A DNA stretch of 64,000 nt, from NCBI RefSeq assembly GCF_026342015.1, contig NZ_JAPENL010000001.1, positions 2,418,001 to 2,482,000 of the forward strand, given 5' to 3'. Origin of the DNA: Micromonospora lupini. Its GTDB lineage: Bacteria > Actinomycetota > Actinomycetes > Mycobacteriales > Micromonosporaceae. Within the stretch, counting starts at the first letter, position 1. The number at the start of each line of letters is the position of its first letter. Shown here in pieces: positions 19,841 to 29,715 of this stretch. Both the position numbers and the translations under genes were made by a program. The notes under the pieces are model-generated. The model searched no databases and was not told the origin of the DNA. It saw only the letters and a program-made list of their open reading frames with translations.

Positions 19841-20592
19841 ACCCGCGGATCCTGGCGGCCACCACCGGCCGCATCCTGCGCCAGCTCAGGCACGACAGGC
19901 GCACGATCGCGCTGCTCGTGGTGGTGCCTGCCGTCCTGCTCACCCTGGTCTACTTCATGTACGTCGACCAACCGACCCCGCCGGGGCAGCAGTCGATGTT
20001 CGACCGGATCGCGTTGGTGATGCTTGGCATCTTCCCCTTCGTGATCATGTTCCTCGTCACCAGCATCGCGATGCTGCGGGAGCGCACCTCCGGCACCCTG
20101 GAGCGGCTGCTCACCACCCCGCTGGGCAAGCTCGACCTGCTCTTCGGGTACGGCATCGCGTTCGGGCTGGCCGCCGCCGTGCAGGCAGCGGTCGCCGCCG
20201 GAGTGGCGTACTGGATCTTCGATCTCCGCACCGTCGGGAGCAGTGGTCTGGTGATCGGGATCGCGGTGCTCGACGCGGTGCTCGGCGTCGCCCTCGGGCT
20301 GCTGTGCAGCGCTTTCGCCCGCACCGAGTTCCAGGCAGTACAGTTTCTGCCGGTCGTGGTGGTCCCCCAGCTGCTGCTCTGTGGGCTGTTCGTGGCCCGC
20401 GACCAGATGGCCGGCTGGCTCCAGGCGCTCAGCGACGCCTTCCCGCTGTCGTACGCCATCGAGGCGTTGCAGGAGGTCGGCGCGAACGCCGAGCCGACAG
20501 GCGTCCTGTGGCGGGACGTGGGTGTGGTGCTCGGCGCGGTGGTGCTGGCGCTGGTGCTCGCGGCGGCGACCCTGCGCCGGCGCACCGGCTGA
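19837..20592 (+). CDS. ABC-2 type transporter permease
   Basis: 251 residues from the GTG that overlaps the ATPase stop. Six hydrophobic segments, the first at IALLVVVPAVLLTLVYFMYV. The loop with RERTSGTLERLLTTPLGK is the conserved coupling element of DrrB/ABC-2 permeases. The C-terminal helix ends LRRRTG. It forms the membrane half of the exporter with the preceding ATPase. Confidence 0.93.
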   Translation: MNPRILAATTGRILRQLRHDRRTIALLVVVPAVLLTLVYFMYVDQPTPPGQQSMFDRIALVMLGIFPFVIMFLVTSIAMLRERTSGTLERLLTTPLGKLDLLFGYGIAFGLAAAVQAAVAAGVAYWIFDLRTVGSSGLVIGIAVLDAVLGVALGLLCSAFARTEFQAVQFLPVVVVPQLLLCGLFVARDQMAGWLQALSDAFPLSYAIEALQEVGANAEPTGVLWRDVGVVLGAVVLALVLAAATLRRRTG

Positions 20593-20680
20593 CCGACAGG
20601 CGGCGGCCCGCGCCCGCGGGTTGCCGCCAGCCGTCGGGCGATCGGCGGCGTGAGCGGGAGCGGACGAACGAGGGGCGGCG

Positions 20681-21277
20681 ATGACGCGGCGGACCGGCCG
20701 GCGACCCGGCAACCCGGACACCCGGGAGTCGATTCTCGACGCGGCGCGGGCGGCGTTCGCCGAGCGCGGCTTCGACGCCGCTCCGATCCGCGGCATCGCC
20801 GCCGCCGCAGGTGTGGACCCGGCTCTGGTGCACCACTACTTCGGCAGCAAGGACCAGCTCTTCCTGGCCGCGATGAACTTCCCCGTGGACCCGGGCGAGA
20901 TGTTGCCGAGGGTGCTCGCCGGTGACCGGGACGGTGTCGGTGAGCGGCTGGTGCGTACGTTCCTGAGCATCTGGGACTCTCCGGCCGGCAGCGCCGGGGT
21001 GGCGCTGCTGCGTTCGGCGGTGAGCAACGAGTGGACCGCTCGCCTGCTGCGGGAGTTCATCACCACGCAGGTGCTGCGCCGGGTGCTCGACCAGCTCGAC
21101 GTCGACCCGGCCGAATTGCCGCTGCGCGGCTCGCTTGTCGCCACCCAACTGATCGGGTTGGCGATGATCCGGCACGTGGTGCGCATGGAGCCGGTGGCGT
21201 CCGCCGACCCGGAGACCCTGGTCGCGGCCATCGGCCCCACCATCCAGCGGTACGTCACCGGCCCGTTGCCGACCTAG
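20681..21277 (+). CDS. TetR-family transcriptional regulator
   Basis: 198 residues. N-terminal HTH: RESILDAARAAFAERGFD then IRGIAAAAGVDPALVHHYFG, the typical TetR recognition helix. The rest is a ligand-binding domain with a TetR_C-like helix bundle. It follows the ABC permease by 88 bp in the same direction and probably represses the operon through the dyad at 19068-19095. The inducer is unknown. Confidence 0.93.
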   Translation: MTRRTGRRPGNPDTRESILDAARAAFAERGFDAAPIRGIAAAAGVDPALVHHYFGSKDQLFLAAMNFPVDPGEMLPRVLAGDRDGVGERLVRTFLSIWDSPAGSAGVALLRSAVSNEWTARLLREFITTQVLRRVLDQLDVDPAELPLRGSLVATQLIGLAMIRHVVRMEPVASADPETLVAAIGPTIQRYVTGPLPT

Positions 21278-21302
21278 AGTCGTGCCGCCGGCCGGGGTGG
21301 GG

Positions 21303-22052
21303 TCAGCGCGGTGGGTGGGCGTCGGCGGGGCGTCGCAGCGGCGGCAGCAGCCGACCCAGCTCGTCCGGGTCGGCCACCGGACCCGGGAACGCCAGCCGGA
21401 CGCGACGCCGCGCGCCGGGGCGTCCGAGGGCGACCACCAGGCCGTACCTGTCGATGCGCACCACACGCGGTGGCCCGTCCGGGGTCTGCTCGGTCAACCC
21501 GAGCTGCCGGCGCAGGTAGTCGGTCACCTGGTCGGCGTCGCGCTCGGCGAAGTCGGCAAGCAGCAGCGCCTCGAACGGGTGCACCGGGTCCGGCTCGGCC
21601 TCGGCGTACTCCAGCGGGTCGATCCGTTGCACGACGCCGGCCCGCTCCCAGCGGACCTCGGCCACCTCGAAGCGGAACAGCCGGAACCGGACGCCCACGT
21701 CGAGCAGGTCGCCGGTCGGCTCGACCGCGGCGAAGTCGACAGCGGCGCGACGCGCCTCCTCGTCGTGCAGCTCGGCCGCCCAACCGGAGACCCAGGCCCG
21801 CCCGAGCCCGGGAGCGCCGGCCGCGGGCGGCAGGTCGAGGACGTCCAGGACCACTGCGACGTCGGCGCCCCCGGCGACCGGTTGCAGCGCGGCGCCCAGG
21901 TGGCTGGCCACCGGCACCAGCAGCAGCACCCGGCCGTCGGGATCGGTCACGTGCCGGGCGTGGTGCGGGCCCGGCCGGCGGGCCAGGTGGACGAGACCGG
22001 GCAGCCGACCGGCGACGAGGGTACGAACGATCTCGGCGGGGCTGGGCCGCAT
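21303..22052 (-). CDS. DUF2470 protein, HugZ-like heme/iron utilisation
   Basis: 249 residues. N-terminal FMN-binding split-barrel-like part (VHLARRPGPHHARHVTDPDG) and a C-terminal DUF2470 domain (about residues 165-245, PFEALLLADFAERDADQVTDYL). HugZ-type proteins degrade heme or help release its iron; that role is inferred from the family. A TAAGGAGG ribosome site precedes the ATG, and an IdeR-like box lies immediately upstream, so the gene should be induced under iron limitation, consistent with the predicted function. Confidence 0.8.
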   Translation of the reverse strand: MRPSPAEIVRTLVAGRLPGLVHLARRPGPHHARHVTDPDGRVLLLVPVASHLGAALQPVAGGADVAVVLDVLDLPPAAGAPGLGRAWVSGWAAELHDEEARRAAVDFAAVEPTGDLLDVGVRFRLFRFEVAEVRWERAGVVQRIDPLEYAEAEPDPVHPFEALLLADFAERDADQVTDYLRRQLGLTEQTPDGPPRVVRIDRYGLVVALGRPGARRRVRLAFPGPVADPDELGRLLPPLRRPADAHPPR

Positions 22053-22067
22053 GGCGCGACCTCCTTA

Positions 22068-22086
22068 AGAGGTTAGGCTTACCTAA
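22068..22086 (-). promoter_or_regulatory. IdeR/DmdR-like iron box
   Basis: AGAGGTTAGGCTTACCTAA matches the 19-bp IdeR consensus TTAGGTTAGGCTAACCTAA at 16 positions. It directly abuts the Shine-Dalgarno of the DUF2470 gene, where bound repressor would block transcription in iron-replete cells. Confidence 0.75.
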
Positions 22087-22137
22087 CCCGGAGCGTAGAG
22101 CACCCGGACCACGGCGTCCACCAGCCAGTGCGCTTCG

Positions 22138-23925
22138 TTATCGGGTCTGCTCCAGCCAGGAGGCGTACAGCAGGCCGTAGACCGAGTCGGCGTCGTGCAC
22201 CAACTCGTCGTGCGGGCCACGCTGCACGATGCGCCCCCGATCCACCACGATCACCTCGTCGGCCGCCTGGGCTGTGGAGAGCCGGTGCGCGATGGCGAGC
22301 GTCGTGCGCCCCCGCGTGACGGCGTCCAGGGTGCGTTGCAGCCGCACCTCGGTCGCCGGGTCGACAGCGCTCGTCGCCTCGTCAAGCACCAGCAGGTCCG
22401 GGTCGGCCACGTACGCCCGGGCCAGCGCGACGAGCTGCCGCTCCCCGACGCTCAACGCCTCGCCACGCTCCCCCACCGGCGTGGCCAGGCCGGCGGGCAG
22501 ACCATCCAGCCAGTCCGCCAGGCCCAGCTCCGTGAACGCGGCGCCGAGCTGCTCGTCGGTCAGCTCCGGCCGGGCGAACCGCACGTTGTCCCCCACCGTC
22601 GCGTCGAAGAGGAACCCGTCCTGCGGCACCATCACCACCCGGGCGCGCAACGAGTCGAACCGGACGTCCGCCAGCGGCACCCCGGACAGCAGCACCGCTC
22701 CCGCCGACGGGTCCATCAGGCGGGTGAGCAGCTTCGCGAAGGTCGTCTTGCCGCTGCCCGTCTCGCCGACCACCGCCACCCGGCTCTTCGCCGGAATCTC
22801 CAGGTCGATGTCGTGCAGCACCGCAGGGCCACCCGGATAGGCGAACCGCACCCCGGCGAACCGGATGTCCAACGGACCGGCCGGCAGGTCCCGGCCCTGC
22901 TCGCCCGGATCCGCCACGTCCGGGGCGACGTCGAGCACGTCCAGCACCCGCCGCCAGCCCGCGATCGCGTTCTGCGCCTCGTTGAGCACCTCGGTGGCGA
23001 TCTGCACCGGCTGGATGAACAGCGTCACCAGGAAGAGGAAGGCGGTCAGCTGGCCGATCGACAGCGTGCCGTCCACCCCCAGCGTCACCCCGAGCACCAC
23101 CACGCCGGCAAGCGCCAACCCGGCCGCCAGCTCGCCTACCGAACTGCCCACGATGCTGATCCGGATCGCCCGCTGCTGCGCCACGCGCTGGTTGTCGATG
23201 GCGTCGTCCAGCCGCCGCGCGGTACGCCCCGCGATGCCGTACGCCCGGATCACCGGGGCGCCCACGACGCTCTCGCCGATCGCGCCCAGCAGCGTGCCGG
23301 TGCGCTGACGCACCGTCGCGTACGCCGCGCCGAGACGACGCTGCAACCGGCGGATGACGAGCACCGCAGGCAGGAACGCCGCCAGCACCACAAGGGTCAA
23401 CTGCCAGGAGTACGCCAGCATCACGGCCGTCGTCACCACCAGCTGACCCAGGTTGACCAGCAGGATCACCCCACCCCACTGGAGAAACTGGGTGATCTGG
23501 TCGACGTCGCTCGTCACCCGCGAGACGAGCGACCCACGCCGCTCCGACTGCTGGTGCAACATCGACAGGTCGTGCACGTGCCGGAACGCCCGCGTCCGCA
23601 CATTCGCCAGCGCCGTCTCGCTGACCGTGAACAGCCGGCGCATCATCAGGTAACCGCAGGCCGTGGTGATCACGAGGATCGCCGCGGTGACCGCCACCAC
23701 CGACCAGACCACGTCGAGGTTCAGGCCACCGATGATGCCCCGGTCGATGCCCTGCTGCACCGCGACCGGGACGGCCACCCGGCCCACCATGTAGACCAGG
23801 GCCAGGCCCAGGGTGGCCGCCAGGCCGGTCCGCAGCTCCGGGGAGAGCGCCAGCCCCCGCCGGAGGGTCTGCCAGGTGGTCTCCACCCGCGCGTCCCGCT
23901 CGTCGTTCGTCACAGTCGTACTCAA
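22138..23925 (-). CDS. ABC exporter half-transporter with degenerate signature
   Basis: 595 residues: six-helix exporter domain (to about 320) then an ATPase domain. Walker A is GETGSGKTT and Walker B LLVLDEATSAVD is intact, but the signature reads LSVGERQLV instead of LSGGQ. The start overlaps the stop of the upstream half-transporter by 4 bp (ATGA), so they form a heterodimer. Family members export lipids, drugs or peptides; the substrate is unknown. Confidence 0.95.
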   Translation of the reverse strand: MSTTVTNDERDARVETTWQTLRRGLALSPELRTGLAATLGLALVYMVGRVAVPVAVQQGIDRGIIGGLNLDVVWSVVAVTAAILVITTACGYLMMRRLFTVSETALANVRTRAFRHVHDLSMLHQQSERRGSLVSRVTSDVDQITQFLQWGGVILLVNLGQLVVTTAVMLAYSWQLTLVVLAAFLPAVLVIRRLQRRLGAAYATVRQRTGTLLGAIGESVVGAPVIRAYGIAGRTARRLDDAIDNQRVAQQRAIRISIVGSSVGELAAGLALAGVVVLGVTLGVDGTLSIGQLTAFLFLVTLFIQPVQIATEVLNEAQNAIAGWRRVLDVLDVAPDVADPGEQGRDLPAGPLDIRFAGVRFAYPGGPAVLHDIDLEIPAKSRVAVVGETGSGKTTFAKLLTRLMDPSAGAVLLSGVPLADVRFDSLRARVVMVPQDGFLFDATVGDNVRFARPELTDEQLGAAFTELGLADWLDGLPAGLATPVGERGEALSVGERQLVALARAYVADPDLLVLDEATSAVDPATEVRLQRTLDAVTRGRTTLAIAHRLSTAQAADEVIVVDRGRIVQRGPHDELVHDADSVYGLLYASWLEQTR

Positions 23926-25805
23926 TGGTCCACCTCGATCTCCAGGCCCGACGGCAGCTGCGCCACCTCGTCGTCGTACGCGCGCTCCTGCGCGCGGTCG
24001 ACCTCCGCCTGCTCGTACGCGGTGACCAGGTCCACGTAGCCGGCGACGGTGGCCAGCAGCTCGCTGTGCGTGCCCCGGGCGACCACCCGGCCCTGCTCCA
24101 CGTAGACGACCTCGTCGGCGAGGGCGATGGTCGCCCGGCGGTACGCCACCACCAGGATCGACGCGGCAGGCACTCCCGGCTCACCCGCCGACGCGCGCAG
24201 ACCGGCGAGGATGGCCGCCTCCACGCGAGGGTCCACGGCGCTCGTCGCGTCGTCGAGCACCAGCAGGCGTGGCCGTCCGGCAAGCGCGCGGGCCAGCGTG
24301 AGCCGCTGCCGCTGGCCGCCGGAGAGTGAGGTGCCCCGCTCGCCGACCATCGTGTCCAGCCCGTCGGGCAGCGCGGCGACGAACCCGTCCGCCTCGGCCA
24401 GGCGCAGCGCCGCCCAGACGTCCTCGTCGTCGATGCCCGCCCGGTCCAGGGCGACATTGGCACGTACGGTGTCGTCGAAGATGAACGGCACCTGCGCGAC
24501 AAGGGCGACAGTGCCGGCGAGCGACGCGGCGGTCAGATCGCGCACCTCCACGCCGTCCAGCTCGACGACGCCGGAGTCGGGATCGACAAGGCGGACGGCG
24601 AGCGAGGCGATTGTGGACTTCCCGGCGCCTGTCGGTCCGACCAGGGCGACCGTGCGACCGGCCGGCACGGTGAAGCCGACCTCGCCGAGCACCTGCGCGC
24701 CGACCTGGTGCGCCTCGGCCGGCGGGTAGGAGAAGTGCACGTCGGTGAACGTGAGCGTGGCCGGCCCCGACAGTGCCGGGTCGAGGACACGCTGCCCGTA
24801 CGGCATCTCGCCGGTGGCGTCGAGCACCCGGCGCACCCGGTCCCAGCCGGCGACGCTGCGCGGCAGCTCGGCCAGCACCCAGCCGATGGCCCGCACCGGG
24901 AAGGCCAGCACGGTGAAGAGGAAGGCGACGCTGACCAGCTCGGTGACACTTATCGCGCCCTGGCGCAGGCGGAACGCCCCGACCACCAGCACCGCCAGGG
25001 TGCCGAGGCTGGGCAGCGTCTCCAGCAGCGGGTCGAAGACGCCCCGCAGCCGACCCACCGAGATCAACGCGTCGCGCAACTCGCCGGCGCGACCGGCGAA
25101 CCGGGCCGTCTCCTGCGCCTCGCGGCCCATCGTCTTGACCACCAACGCGCCGTCGAAACTCTCGTGCGCGATGCCACTGACCTCGGCGCGCAACCGCTGC
25201 GCCCGGGCCTGCCGCGGCGCCATCCGGCGCGAGTAGACCACGTTGAGCGCGAACAGCGCGGGGAAGACCGCGAGGCCGACCAGGGCGAGGGCCCAGTCGG
25301 TGGCGAAGAGCGAGACGATCGCGCCGACAAGCATCACCAGCGTGCCCACCGCGAAGGGCAGCGGGGCGATCGGGTACCAGGCCGCCTCCACGTCCGAGTT
25401 GGCGTTGGACAGCAGCGTGCCGGTGGCGTTGCGGTGGTGCCACGACAGCGGCAGATCCAGGTAGCGGCGGGTGACCCGGCGGCGGTAGGCGGCCTGGAGC
25501 CGGTACTGCATGTAACCGGCGCCGAGCCGCCGGCCGAAGATGCCCACCACCCGCAGCACGCTGATCCCGAACAGGGCGACCGCCGCCAGCGCCAGGGTGC
25601 CGACGCCCACCTCGCCCCGCGCGATGGCCGGCACCACCACGTCACCGACCACCGCGCCCACCACGTACGCGCTGACGATGACCATCGAGCCGAACAGCAC
25701 ACTGCCGATCACGGCAATCGCGAAGATCCGCGGCTGCTCCCGGATCGCCTGCCGCAGAACCCCCAGCCCTCTGCCGAGCACGTCCCGACTTGTCCTGCTC
25801 GCCAC
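23922..25805 (-). CDS. ABC exporter half-transporter with altered Walker B
   Basis: 627 residues from the GTG at 25805, which has GGGGGAG seven bases upstream; a TTG at 25829 adds eight residues and has poorer support. Walker A GPTGAGKST and signature LSGGQRQRL are normal, but Walker B is LLVLDDATSAVD, with Asp for the catalytic Glu. Together with the partner's LSVGE signature this makes one of the two ATP sites non-hydrolytic, as in heterodimeric exporters such as LmrCD and TM287/288. Confidence 0.95.
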   Translation of the reverse strand: MASRTSRDVLGRGLGVLRQAIREQPRIFAIAVIGSVLFGSMVIVSAYVVGAVVGDVVVPAIARGEVGVGTLALAAVALFGISVLRVVGIFGRRLGAGYMQYRLQAAYRRRVTRRYLDLPLSWHHRNATGTLLSNANSDVEAAWYPIAPLPFAVGTLVMLVGAIVSLFATDWALALVGLAVFPALFALNVVYSRRMAPRQARAQRLRAEVSGIAHESFDGALVVKTMGREAQETARFAGRAGELRDALISVGRLRGVFDPLLETLPSLGTLAVLVVGAFRLRQGAISVTELVSVAFLFTVLAFPVRAIGWVLAELPRSVAGWDRVRRVLDATGEMPYGQRVLDPALSGPATLTFTDVHFSYPPAEAHQVGAQVLGEVGFTVPAGRTVALVGPTGAGKSTIASLAVRLVDPDSGVVELDGVEVRDLTAASLAGTVALVAQVPFIFDDTVRANVALDRAGIDDEDVWAALRLAEADGFVAALPDGLDTMVGERGTSLSGGQRQRLTLARALAGRPRLLVLDDATSAVDPRVEAAILAGLRASAGEPGVPAASILVVAYRRATIALADEVVYVEQGRVVARGTHSELLATVAGYVDLVTAYEQAEVDRAQERAYDDEVAQLPSGLEIEVDH

Positions 25806-25978
25806 GCTCTCCCCCGCCGTAAGCCACAATTATCTCCCTCATCCTTACCGCTGTGGGCCGGTGCCGCCGACCCGGACGGGATATGTCGACCGTCACGTAC
25901 CGGACGTCCTCGCTTCGCCGGGCGCGACCCGGTGCCCGCCGGCGCGCGGCGGCGGGCGCGCGGGCCTACGATCGGGCC

Positions 25979-26608
25979 ATGTCGCGGTACGCCCGAGCCG
26001 AGCGCGAGGCGCTGGCCGATCTCCTCCTGGCCCTCGGGCCCGACGCGCCGACGATCAACGAGGGCTGGGCGACCCGTGACCTCGCCGCGCACCTGGTGTT
26101 GCGGGAGCGCCGTCCGGACGCGGCCGGCGGGATCCTGCTGGCGCCGTTGCGGGGGCACGCCGAGCGGGTCCGCAGGCGGCTCGCCGCCGGGCCCTACCCC
26201 GAGCTGGTGGCGCAGGTGCGTCGGCCGCCGGTCTGGAGCCCGATCAGCAACCCGCTGACCGACGAGCTGGTCAACACGGTGGAGTTCTTCATCCACCACG
26301 AGGACGTGCGACGGGCCGCCCCGGGGTGGCAGCCGCGCGAGCTGTCCCGCGGTCTGCAGACCACCCTGTGGAAACGGGTCGCCCCACTGGCCCGGCTGAC
26401 GCTGCGCCGCTTCCCGGCGGACCTCTACGTGCAGGCGCCCGGGTATGGCGAGGTCTCCGTCGGCCGTGGCGGCGAACGACTGCGGGTGGTGGGCGCCCCG
26501 GCCGAGTTGACCCTGTTCCTCTCCGGTCGGCAGCGGGTGGCCCGGGTTCAACTGGACGGTTCGCCGACGTCCGCCCGGCAGCTCCGCAACGCCAGCCTGG
26601 GCATGTGA
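25979..26608 (+). CDS. TIGR03085-family (maleylpyruvate isomerase/DinB-like) protein
   Basis: 209 residues from ATG 25979. N-terminal DinB-like four-helix part (EREALADLLLALGPDAPT, then WATRDLAAHLVLRERRPDA) and VEFFIHHEDVRRA in the middle. The His and Asp/Glu in these helices are the likely metal ligands. The family is actinobacterial and assumed to be mycothiol-dependent; its reaction is unknown. It is divergent from the exporter genes. Confidence 0.85.
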   Translation: MSRYARAEREALADLLLALGPDAPTINEGWATRDLAAHLVLRERRPDAAGGILLAPLRGHAERVRRRLAAGPYPELVAQVRRPPVWSPISNPLTDELVNTVEFFIHHEDVRRAAPGWQPRELSRGLQTTLWKRVAPLARLTLRRFPADLYVQAPGYGEVSVGRGGERLRVVGAPAELTLFLSGRQRVARVQLDGSPTSARQLRNASLGM

Positions 26609-26722
26609 CTTACTGCACCTAATCGGTCACACGAACGACGGGCATTTGCCGCAGTCCCAGCGACGCGCGCCGATACCTCCTCCCGTACGCTTCAGCGCGC
26701 CGTTCCGCGCCGGGGCGGCACG

Positions 26723-27688
26723 ATGTGGGGGCACACGATGCGGAGCTTCGCGATCTCGGCGCTACGGGAACCCTCCTTCAGGGCGGGGCGCCACAAGTCC
26801 ACGGATCGGGTGGCCAGCGAGAGCGTCGAGTGGGCGCGCGCTTTCGGCCTGGTCAATTCCGGTCATCAGGTTCATCGACTACAACAGGCGGACGCCGCTG
26901 GCCTGGCCGGCCGGGCCTGCCTGGAGGGGCCGCCGCAGGGGTTGCGGCTCCTCACCGATCTGATCTCCTGGCTCTTCGTCATGGACGACGCCTGCGACGA
27001 GGACGGCCTCGGCGCGGACCCGAGCCGGCTGGCGCCGGTCATCGCCGCCCTGCTCGACGTGCTGGACCGGTGCGGTGACCCGCTCGCGGCCCTGCCGCCG
27101 GGCGCCGGGCCGTTGGGCGCCGCGCTGCACGACCTGTGCCGCCGGACCCGGGCGCAGGGCCGCGCGCCGATGTTGCTGCGCTTCGTCAGTCAGGTGCGCC
27201 AGTACCTGCTGGCGCTGCTCTGGGAGGCCGCCAACCGGGAGCGCCGGCGGGTGCCGGGGGTGACGGAGTACGTCCAACTGCGTCGGCACATCGGCGGCGT
27301 GCACCCCTGCCTCACCCTGACCGACCTGGCGTCGAAGCAGCCACCCGGGCCGAGCCGGCGTACCGATCCGGCGCTTACCGCCCTGGACCTGCTGGCCGTG
27401 GACCTGGTCTGCTGGTGCAACGACCTCTTCTCGTACGGCAAGGAGAGCCGGAGCGACCCGGACGCGCACAACCTGGTGACGGTCATCGCCCAGGAGGGCG
27501 GTCTGGCCGAGGCGGACGCGCTGCGGGCGGCCGCCGACCGTTTCAACAGGGGGTTGGCGGCGTACCTGGCGGCGGAGGAGAGGTTGCTGGCAAGCGGCGT
27601 CGACGCGTTGCGCTCGCCGCTGGCGGCGCGGCGCAACTGGGTCCGGGCCACCTACGACTGGTCGGTCGTGGCTGCCCGCTACGCCTGA
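26723..27688 (+). CDS. Class I terpene synthase
   Basis: 321 residues. All hallmark elements are present: aspartate-rich DDACDED at 88-94, NSE triad NDLFSYGKE at 233-241, pyrophosphate-sensor Arg187 exactly 46 residues before the triad, and a C-terminal Arg-Tyr pair (RY, 319-320). It should cyclise a prenyl diphosphate, probably farnesyl or geranyl; the product cannot be predicted. An ATG at 26738 is an alternative start with a GGGGG run seven bases upstream. No prenyltransferase or tailoring P450 is adjacent, so it is an orphan. Confidence 0.92.
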   Translation: MWGHTMRSFAISALREPSFRAGRHKSTDRVASESVEWARAFGLVNSGHQVHRLQQADAAGLAGRACLEGPPQGLRLLTDLISWLFVMDDACDEDGLGADPSRLAPVIAALLDVLDRCGDPLAALPPGAGPLGAALHDLCRRTRAQGRAPMLLRFVSQVRQYLLALLWEAANRERRRVPGVTEYVQLRRHIGGVHPCLTLTDLASKQPPGPSRRTDPALTALDLLAVDLVCWCNDLFSYGKESRSDPDAHNLVTVIAQEGGLAEADALRAAADRFNRGLAAYLAAEERLLASGVDALRSPLAARRNWVRATYDWSVVAARYA

Positions 27689-27782
27689 TCCGGAGCGCCG
27701 GCCGGCGGGACCGGGCCGCCTGTCGATCACCCGCACTAGCCGATGCCCGGTGCCAGGCAATACTCTTCGGTAACCACTATGA

Positions 27783-27798
27783 CGTGACGACCGTCACG
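27783..27798 (+). promoter_or_regulatory. Inverted repeat before acyl-CoA synthetase
   Basis: CGTGAC and GTCACG flank a 4-base spacer, 27 bp upstream of the ATG. It may be an operator for a fatty-acid regulator; no cognate regulator is adjacent. Confidence 0.3.
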
Positions 27799-27825
27799 CC
27801 ACCACCCCCGAAGGCGGCTACAGCG

Positions 27826-29652
<1,827 letters not shown>

Positions 29653-29664
29653 AAACGGCCGCCG

Positions 29665-29696
29665 GTGGCCCCGCACCCGCCCGGGTGTGGGGCCAC
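29665..29696. terminator. Bidirectional hairpin terminator
   Basis: A 14-bp stem with one G-T pair (29665-29678 with 29683-29696) and a GCCC loop lies 13 bases after the acyl-CoA synthetase stop, between convergent genes. Confidence 0.65.
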
Positions 29697-29715
29697 CTGC
29701 GTGTGTGTCGGGGGC

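Noticed and set aside
26604..26632. TGTGAC...GTCACA dyad after the TIGR03085 gene
   Set aside because: Only six paired bases around a 17-base loop; too weak for a terminator or operator call.
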